Translations under genes and position numbers: made by a program | From: Sipunculus nudus | Taxonomy: Eukaryota > Annelida > Sipuncula > Golfingiida > Sipunculidae | Length of the DNA stretch: 64,000 nt | Direction: 5' to 3' | Assembly: GCA_026874595.1 (NCBI GenBank) | Contig: CM049315.1 | Location: forward strand, 68,643,916 to 68,707,915 | Notes under the pieces: generated by a model | The model's database searches: none | Told to the model about the DNA's origin: nothing | What the model saw: the letters and a program-made list of their open reading frames with translations, nothing else | Shown: piece by piece, positions 57,712 through 64,000 of the stretch | Numbering within the stretch: the first letter of the stretch is position 1 | How the letters are laid out: each line of letters opens with the position of its first letter

Positions 57712-57927
57712 TTATAACATTGGAGTTTGGAGATGTGGAGTTACAATACATTCAGTTTGGTGAGAATATCCAACACACTCGAGATCAACTAGAACATATC
57801 CAATAGCAGAGAACTCTGATCCTTCAAACCACCTCAAAACCTGATTCCTCTTCTTAACAATGGTGAGCCCTAAATCATGACACAAGTCTTCTCTGATCAT
57901 TGAAACAGAAGATCCAGAATCAACCAA
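57712..57927 (-). pseudogene. G retropepsin-like protease
   Basis: A 71-codon frame begins VDSGSSVSMI, the DSG catalytic motif of retroviral-type aspartic proteases, and continues with a GLTIVKKRNQVLRWF segment and FSAIGYVLVDL. The flap/ILG end is missing or frameshifted. It lies between nucleocapsid and reverse transcriptase, as expected. Confidence 0.75.
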
Positions 57928-58119
57928 ACTATAACATTCCTGACCATTTACTTTAAGTGTTACTAAGGGTCCATTTTGGGAAGTGGGTGGAAATCTATCA
58001 GATGAAAATACAGAACAATCCTTACTCAGAAATTTCGGAATAAACTCTTTAGTATGAACACTGAATTTTGGAATAAATTCTTTGGCATGAACATTTAATG
58101 GTTTTGAAGAATGGCATGG

Positions 58120-58401
58120 TCATTTGTCAGTTGGTTCAGCTTTTACATGTGAATTTCTTTGCTTTTGTTTGTTAGGGCAATTTCTTTGAATATGACCAAA
58201 TTCACCACAGAGAAAACATGCCGAAGAGAATCTTCCTCTGCCTACTGATTTATATTGAAAAGTATTCTTTGGAATAGCCCCAGAATTAACTGAATTTTTG
58301 GTATCAGAATCTTTCTGACCAGATTGTTTAGGTTTAAATCCAGGTCCCTTGTAAGCATAGCCTGTTTGAGGTCTTTTGAATGTCTTTTCCTCTCTCAGCA
58401 A
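58120..58401 (-). pseudogene. G nucleocapsid with CCHC zinc knuckle
   Basis: Basic 93-codon frame with one zinc knuckle, CFLCGEFGHIQRNC (C-x2-C-x4-H-x4-C), which binds the element's RNA. It is the C-terminal part of Gag, separated from the capsid frame by stops near 58460-58570. Confidence 0.85.
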
Positions 58402-58573
58402 TTTTTTCTGCAGAACATGATCATCTGCAATACCAGCTAATTCTCTGACTGTTAACCCTTCCTATTCCACCAACTTAAATTTCAAATTGTCATCAGCTAC
58501 AGAATTTAACATTTGGTCCATAACCAGTTTATCAAATATAGCTGTGACTTCCTCATCTTCCATTAATCTATCA

Positions 58574-59146
58574 CTAGGTTGTACCCCCATTCCTAAATTT
58601 AAGGCGGTAAGCACTAGGAGTTAATTGATATCTGTGCAAGATAGCATGGATCACTTTATCATAATCCCTTTGTTCTTTCTGGGAAAGTGGATGATAGGCC
58701 TGCTGAGCATTTCCAGTAAGATATGGTTTTAAATAATGACTCCATTCACTTTTAGGAATTTGATATCTATTGACCAAATTCTCAAAAGTTTTGATCCAAT
58801 AGTGGATATCATCTCTACCTGTCAGTTTAGTCATTTCTTTGATCTTAACATGGGATTGACTACCTGCTTGTTTAACCATCATCTTCTCAAGAAGATTAAT
58901 AAATCTATCATTATCCTCTTTCCTATGCTTTTCCATCTCACTAAGGACAGACTGGAGAGAAACATCTGACATACCCTTAAGAGATACTCCAGGCTCTTTC
59001 ATGTCAGGAATCTCTACTAAAGCATCTATATGCTCTTCCTTAGTATTCAAATAAGACAATTCTAAATGATTATGTTCACACAATTGAACAATATAAACTT
59101 TAGTATATCTACGCAAAATAGCTTTCTTTTCATCTCTTGAAGCCAT
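58574..59146 (-). CDS. G Gag matrix/capsid region
   Basis: A 190-codon open frame starting MASRDEKKAILRRYTK. The C-terminal half has the Ty3-type capsid pattern: YWIKTFENLVNRYQIP, W...LKPYLTGNAQQAY, and a RDYDKVIHAILHRYQLTPSAYRLKFR stretch (read here as DYD....ILHRY.LTP..YR.KFR). The N-terminal part contains a short helix-rich region that could be SAP-like. The Met start is good because the next upstream codons contain stops. The frame is truncated before the rest of capsid by a frameshift near 58574. Confidence 0.75.
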   Translation of the reverse strand: MASRDEKKAILRRYTKVYIVQLCEHNHLELSYLNTKEEHIDALVEIPDMKEPGVSLKGMSDVSLQSVLSEMEKHRKEDNDRFINLLEKMMVKQAGSQSHVKIKEMTKLTGRDDIHYWIKTFENLVNRYQIPKSEWSHYLKPYLTGNAQQAYHPLSQKEQRDYDKVIHAILHRYQLTPSAYRLKFRNGGTT

Positions 59147-59185
59147 GATGGCATTTAAAAGAAATCAACTATTATTAGTACGGAA

Positions 59186-59395
59186 TTACCTTCTTTTATT
59201 TCTAAGGATAAATGGCTCACTATCTTTTAGCTGCCGCCCAGACGACAGTTCACCAGACCCACATGAGCTATAGCTGCTGGATGCCGCCAAGGCCCCGAAT
59301 GGGTCTCCCAAGAAATAATGACACGCCAGCAATCCAACTAATATAATAAGGAGCAAAGCCCCTGGTTGATAATAAGAAAATAATAAGAGTATCAC
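59186..59395 (-). other. short hydrophobic ORF upstream of G gag
   Basis: A 69-codon frame starts with about 30 hydrophobic residues (LLIILVGLLACHYFLG), which could form a membrane segment, and ends basic. It lies between the SGNH-like ORF and gag. I have no second copy to test conservation, and chance is quite possible. Confidence 0.2.
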
Positions 59396-59682
59396 TGCCT
59401 CTTAAAATCCCACTCCTGCTCTTCCTCAGAACTAGAACATTTATTGTTCTTAATTGGCAAGCACGGGTGAGTTTATTAAAGATCTTCCGCTTTAACTACT
59501 CCCCTGGATGTACCCCATCCCTCAACAATGAGAAATTTACCTTTCTGACTACCTTCTCATAAGACTTCCCTGGCTTGCCTCTTTTCTTGATGGAAGTGCG
59601 TGTTATGTCTTTAATGGAATTGACAAAAATAAAACCGGACTGACGGGCTTAAGGGGTAATGAAATGATTGATAGTGAGTATA

Positions 59683-60213
59683 TCAAAATCTAGAGTTTTT
59701 TTGCTGGACTTCAAATTGAGCATCAGTAGAATTTAGTAAACTGAGCTTTCCAGTTTGGACATTATGTTGACAGGCAGACTTAATATTGACAGGAAGAATG
59801 GTGTTCCAAATGATAAAATAGCCATGTTGTTTGACATAAGAGTTGATATCACTAACAAGATTCTGTACACGTGTAATTCTATGAGGGTCAGGATTATATA
59901 TAATTTCTATGCCATGGGGAGTAGTTCTCTTGTTGACGAAATCACAAATACCAGCTGAAAAAATAATAGTAAATTCCGTTTTTGTATTAGAATGTGTACG
60001 ACCCTGAAGTTCATGGAACAAAGAATTCAAAGTAGCCCCGCCCCTACACACTCCAACAACGGAATCCTCAGGCGAGAGCCGCGCATTTGCCCGAAAGTAG
60101 TCGGCTAATCCCTTCCCCCTAGAATCAGAGAGGAACAGAAAGGTGGACATGGAGGGACGAGTTAACAACCAGAAATCAGAGAGAACGACAAAAAACACCC
60201 GAAGACAGGCCAA
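59683..60213 (-). CDS. SGNH-hydrolase-like ORF in element G
   Basis: An uninterrupted 176-codon frame between the primer site and gag. The segment STFLFLSDSRGKGLADYF matches block I of SGNH/GDSL hydrolases, with Ser after Asp in SDS in place of GDS. VVGVCRGGATLNSLF fits the block II glycine, TIIFSAGICDFVNK occupies the place of block III (G-x-N-D), and HGYFIIWNTILP is near block V. Conserved catalytic Asn and His positions are not obvious, so activity is uncertain. Related esterase domains are described in ORF1 of CR1-like LINEs. Finding one as a separate frame upstream of gag in an LTR element is unusual. The likely start is the Met at residue 22 (MSTFLFLSDSRG). Confidence 0.55.
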   Translation of the reverse strand: MACLRVFFVVLSDFWLLTRPSMSTFLFLSDSRGKGLADYFRANARLSPEDSVVGVCRGGATLNSLFHELQGRTHSNTKTEFTIIFSAGICDFVNKRTTPHGIEIIYNPDPHRITRVQNLVSDINSYVKQHGYFIIWNTILPVNIKSACQHNVQTGKLSLLNSTDAQFEVQQKNSRF

Positions 60214-60403
60214 AAAGGAAACTAACTAGAAAACAGAGGAAAATCACTTAGCTGAGGTAATGAAATGATTGATAGTGAGTATATCCAAATCTAGATAAAC
60301 AACAGGAAAAGGAAGTAACAAGAAACAGAGCATGATGGGAAAAAAACCGGAATCCAAAGGTGTTACCTCAAAAGCACATGGCAGCTCCAAGTGAGTCGGC
60401 AGC

Positions 60404-60421
60404 CGGCGACGTTGGGCGCCA
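60404..60421 (-). other. primer binding site of element G
   Basis: On the minus strand TGGCGCCCAACG follows the 5' LTR and a TAAA spacer. Its first 13 bases match the complement of tRNA-Lys1,2, the same primer type as element R. Confidence 0.7.
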
Positions 60422-60425
60422 TTTA

Positions 60426-60747
60426 TGTAGTGGTGTTCTTGTTCCCACAGATAACGAACTCCAGCAACGGTTTAGAGATGTTTTATTCGCCCCGGCTCGA
60501 GTACCATCTGACTAACATGTCCACGAAAACTTGGGACATTAACTACGCGCATGCGCACTAGCTATAACAATAAACAAAAGAACATGTGACATTTAAGCCG
60601 CTGTTAACCCTGCTCTACCAGTTTCGATGAATACAGTCCTACCACTACCCTGCCGGTAGATGTCGCCAGCAGCAGAACACGAAATAATTCACTGGTTTAC
60701 ATGTTAATACTACTATTTGACTCTAGATGTCGCCACAATTCATTACA
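60426..60747 (-). repeat. 5' LTR of element G
   Basis: 322 bp, TGTAATG to CCACTACA on the minus strand. It is the partner of 54898-55219. The outermost bases differ slightly between the two LTRs (TGTAATG and TGTTATC), which is odd because ends are normally identical at insertion. Confidence 0.9.
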
Positions 60748-60950
60748 TAGTCTCCCATAATCATAATAAATTTAACTCGTCACGAATTCCAGAATATAAG
60801 ACGGGGGCCAGACTGTTCTAATTGTCACTCTCCGCCTTGGTGACAAGTCTTGGAAGTAGAGAGAATTCAGCGGGAGAACCACGTGTCATCTGTTGACGGA
60901 AGAGGCTTAGTGACAGCTGCGTTTGGCATAATCTGCCCATGTTACGGTAT

Positions 60951-62001
60951 CTAAGCATCGTTGGTAGGGACCTGTTTGCCGTTAATTATCAGCCGGCCGT
61001 GCCAGAACTGTACTTTTTGTTTGTCCGTGAATGCCTGTCTGATTTGTGGCCCGGCTTTCTTCTTCAAATAATAATCTTCCCTGACCAAGTCTTCTACAAC
61101 GTGTGCGGCGTGTCCGTCCTCTTGACCTCGTTTCTCTCTTTGTGTTTTTAGTAGTGTGTTTCGTACCGGTCTTGCATAGAATCTCTCTATAATATGTCTA
61201 TGGCCCTCAGATTTTTGTTTACCGGTTCTATGAGCGTTTTCAATAGCTTCCAGCCCATTAATTGTTTCAAAATCATCATTCAGGAGTTTTTCGTTAACAA
61301 TATGCTCTGCCACAATCTTTTTACAGTCCTCCTGTTTTTGTTCTGGGATCCCAATGAGTCTCAAGTTAAACTCCCGGCTATAAGTTTCCGAGTCCAATAA
61401 CTTTTCCTTTAATGAAGAAATCTGCTGCTTTTTCTCATTGTTTTCTGATTTCAGTTCATTTACTTCAGATTTCAGAGCTTTATTTTCTGCTTCAATTTTT
61501 GCCAATTTAGTCACTGTTTCTTTTAGCTCAGCCTGTGTAAATTCAAGACTTTTCACTACAGATTCAACTTTTGAGTTCAATTAAGCATAATTAGTTTCTG
61601 CTTTCTAGACCACTTCTAATATGTGAAATCCCTTCACAAAGTGATGTTTTAAAGTCATTCAAAGCAGTCTGCATTACCTCTTGAAGTTGGGTGCACTTAG
61701 CATCTACAACGTCCATTATTGAACCACTTGCGTGAGCTGACTCTGGTTCTCGCCCGTCTTTCTGTGAATGGTTGGACTTTTTCTGCCCTTGTTTTAAATA
61801 TTTCTCCATATAGCACTTAGCATCTACAACGTCCATTATTGAACCACTTGCGTGAGCTGACTCTGGTTCTCGCCCGTCTTTCTGTGAATGGTTGGACTTT
61901 TTCTGCCCTTGTTTTAAATATTTCTCCATACTTGGTTGCTCCAAAGATGACATATCACTTTTGCTTTTTGACCGTGTAGTAATTTGAGACACCTGTGACA
62001 T
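60951..62001 (-). pseudogene. LINE-2 ORF1
   Basis: Frame 62001-61591 starts MSQVSQITTRSKSKS and includes two identical 40-residue units. After a stop and frameshift near 61585, frame 61580-60951 gives a long coiled coil (about 70 residues of heptads), then an RRM-like part with YSREFNLRLIGIPEQK and ENAHRTGK, and a C-terminal domain with HRHIIERFYARPVRN and PQIRQAFTDKQK. This is the L1 ORF1 architecture: trimerising coiled coil, RRM, C-terminal RNA-binding domain. It lies at the 5' end of LINE-2. Confidence 0.8.
61693..61932 (-). repeat. perfect 120-bp tandem duplication in LINE-2 ORF1
   Basis: Two adjacent 120-bp units read identically by eye. The length is a multiple of three, so the frame is kept, and the unit encodes the MEKYLKQGQKKSNHSQ segment twice. 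Identity suggests a recent event or gene conversion (or an assembly artefact). Confidence 0.9.
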
Positions 62002-62080
62002 ATCCAGTGAGATACTAATTTACTGAGAGAGCACATGAAAGTGTGTCCACTCATTCGGCCATATTGAACCAGAAGTCTCA

Positions 62081-63660
62081 CCTAAACTTGATGTGAAAGT
62101 TCTTGATAAACAAATGTCTTCGCTGTAATCTGAAGACAGGCAAATGTGGACAGAGGCTCTTGGGGCAACGTCAGAGATGTTTGGAATACCCGAGCAGGCG
62201 GAGCAAGCCACTCACACGGAAGGGAGACCACTACCTAAGAAATCGGACCAGGCAACCCGTGTGGAGGAGGGTCAACTATTTCATTCGCCGTGGCGTACTT
62301 CAGTTAGGACACCTATTTGAGCACCGCATGTGGCTTATCGGTTGACCACGTCTTAGGGAATGTGCACATGTGCACCTGTATCAACCACTGAGATTCCGAA
62401 GTATGAGGGCCCAGCAAGTACTTACTGCATCTACCCACCTGCTGTTAGGTCACCCAGTCTACATCTATATGGTTACATGCCCCCGGCAAATCCAACCCGA
62501 TTGACGACTTTCTCAGAAGAAGAAATGAAAGGAGAGAAGTCTTATCAGCAGTGGAGACACGAGGTACGCAATCTGATCAGACAGAATCTATATCCAGATA
62601 ATCACATCGTACTGGCCATCGTCAAGTCGTTGAAGGGACAGGCAGGACAATTCGCGATCCGTTTGGGGGAGGAGGCAACCTCTGCTGAGATAGTCAGGAA
62701 GTTAGACAAGATCTATGGAAATGTGTTACCATCTAAGGTCGGCATGGGACAGTTCTTCTCCGCGAAACAACAGAAGGACGAAACTATAGCAGAGTGGAGT
62801 TGTAGGCTGGAGGATTTCTTTTCGCGTGGCAACCAGTCGCTTATTTTTGCCACTGCTGGACCAAACATGTAAATGTCAAAGTTCTTCAAAGGAATTCGAT
62901 GGGAGCAGATCCAAAACGAGATTAGTAATAAGGCTGAGAATGCCACATACGAACTTGAGACCGAAGATGGGAATGAACCACGAAAAACATTGCACCGCAA
63001 TCTGCTTCTTCCGATAGGATATTTGTCTCAGCACACAGCATGACACACAGGATACCAAGAATCAGACAGTTAAACCAACGCCAAAACGTTCGGTTAAAAA
63101 CGGAAGGGTTGATGATACTCTTAGCTCTGAGGAGGAAGATTCTTAGGAGGAACCTGTTATTTTTTTTATGCCACAGCCAAAACCTAGAAGAAAACCGTTT
63201 CCTCAGCGATTTCTAAACTCAAACATTGCAGAAAAGCCAAAACCGACCCCAAGACAACATTCAGCAAGTGAGGCAACGGCGGTTTCAAATGATTGTCATG
63301 AGCTGACTGATAGGACACCAAAGTCAATAGAAAATGAATGACCTGAAGTTTCGCGGGATGCTTTGGAGATTGGTGCTGCCACTAATGCAGACGAAACAGT
63401 TTATACTGACAAAATCGTGGCAGACCTACCGCGTACTTCAGACCAGTCTGTTCCCAGTATGCCAAGACGTTCAAGCCGTACCAGAAAGACGCTAATGTGG
63501 TATGATCCTTGTTCCCATCAACAAACCTGTTACTCACCAAACCAAGAATCCCAAGAGAATTCTGCCATTCGAAACCGAATAGTCAATCTAAAGAAGCTAA
63601 TAGACGCCCTTTCTCCTTTAATGTCATTACATTATATGACATGTATTTACTTAGGTTTCA
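62081..63660 (+). pseudogene. R copy B: Gag capsid joined to integrase tail
   Basis: After the LINE-2 target site the frame repeats the copy A Gag middle region (one stop after MSSL). Frame 62360-62872 then gives the capsid: EKSYQQWRHEVRNLI, SLKGQAGQFAIRL, IYGNVLPSKVGMGQFF and DETIAEWSCRLEDFF. These match the Gag/PNMA pattern W...V..L....L.G.A......LD..YG......F....Q...E....W..RLE. Following a stop, GIRWEQIQNEI leads to KAENATYEL and at once KTLHRNLLLPIGYLS, normally near the end of Ty3-like integrase. The frame at 63363-63674 ends with SRTRKTLMWYDP. All enzymes in between are missing. Confidence 0.75.
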
Positions 63661-63674
63661 GCAAAAAACAGTAA

Positions 63675-64000
63675 AGAATAGAACAATTTATGTAAGATAG
63701 GCCCTATGGTATATTGATTTTATTGATATATTCATATCACATGCGTTATATTATGAAATACCTTGGAGAGATATGATAAACCTATGATAATTTTTTACTA
63801 AACAGCGTGAGCGTACTTAACCACATAATGTTTAAATCGCAGAAGTACTAGTATAATTTATGATATCATCATTCATATGTCAAATGGTCATGGTACACTG
63901 TCGTATGCTTTTGAAGACCTAGGATTATTTTATATTGTAATGTATTTGTAATGTGTAAATATCATTATATGCAGGCAACTATCATGTAAGTGATGTTATG
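63675..64000 (+). other. R copy B 3' untranslated region, continues past window
   Basis: Collinear with 32830-33160 of copy A. By analogy a polypurine tract and a third LTR should lie within about 200 bp after the window's end. Confidence 0.65.

Larger units (their letters stand above)
54898..60747 (-). mobile_element. element G: Ty3-like LTR retrotransposon with deletions
   Basis: Two 322-bp LTRs (60426-60747 as 5' LTR, 54898-55219 as 3' LTR) bound a primer site, an SGNH-like ORF, gag, protease, a partial reverse transcriptase, a PHD finger, the integrase zinc domain and a polypurine tract. By eye the LTRs differ at about 12 positions (about 96 percent identity). RNase H and the integrase core are missing, so it could move only with help. 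Flanking bases ATTAT and TAGTC do not form a target duplication. Confidence 0.85.
48599..62080 (-). mobile_element. LINE-2: L1-like retrotransposon with target duplication
   Basis: The target CCTAAACTT is duplicated at 48590-48598 and 62081-62089. The 3' end (left) is A-rich, as T runs at 48600-48655 that also include a partial repeat of the target region. The minus strand encodes ORF1 (62001-60951) and ORF2 (52664-49054). Element G (54898-60747) is inserted between them. A near full-length LINE with both ORFs is thus inferred, though each ORF is broken by stops and frameshifts. Confidence 0.75.

Overview
This window looks like AT-rich, repeat-dense nuclear DNA from an invertebrate animal. 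I see no operons, rRNA, CRISPR array or intact host gene. A bivalve or other mollusc is my best guess. The reasons are the transposon mix (Ty3-like and BEL/Pao LTR elements, L1-like LINEs, P-like, Merlin-like and MULE-like DNA transposons, Helitrons) and a 3.7 kb element (8557-12298) whose ends look like a repeat type I associate with bivalve genomes. That identification is an inference. Nearly all recognisable coding sequence is transposon-derived and broken by stops or frameshifts.

Backbone: element R, a Ty3-like LTR retrotransposon on the + strand that is expanded by nested insertions. LTR1 (1761-2812) is followed by a tRNA-Lys-type primer site, a leader (to 4133, resuming at 23210), a broken Gag N-terminus, and Gag capsid joined directly to an integrase tail (31132-32800). 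A polypurine tract and LTR2 (33325-34383) close copy A. LTR2 is followed by another primer site and leader, so it also opens a second copy, R-B. R-B resumes at 48517-48598 and 62081-64000 and runs off the window. R is therefore a tandem pair sharing one LTR. Both copies lack protease, reverse transcriptase, RNase H and the integrase core.

Insertions in copy A: a Helitron (ends at 4134 and 23209) was split by DNA carrying a Merlin-like transposase gene. That gene is itself split by LINE-1 (about 6310-21210, minus strand). LINE-1 is interrupted by TE-1 (8557-12298, which holds a second, complete Helitron at 10945-12112), by TE-3 (13595-15449) and probably by a MULE-like fragment with SWIM, Ulp1-protease and PHD modules (17510-19275). 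A P-like DNA transposon (24299-30924) sits in the gag region.

Insertions in copy B: the leader is cut near 34930 by a short inverted-repeat element and a 5'-truncated BEL/Pao element (35792-38670). A second P-like copy follows (38671-48516), interrupted by element E (44322-48425, perfect 9-bp target duplication). LINE-2 (48599-62080, minus strand) is inserted next and is split by element G (54898-60747). G is a Ty3-like LTR element with 322-bp LTRs, an SGNH-hydrolase-like ORF upstream of gag, and a PHD finger in pol. Its RNase H and integrase core are deleted.

The most unusual items are the SWIM-Ulp1-PHD fragment, the SGNH and PHD modules in G, the Gag-integrase-tail fusion shared by both R copies, and a predicted 510-bp intron inside the R LTR whose two splice sites lie at the ends of a duplicated block of about 50 bp.
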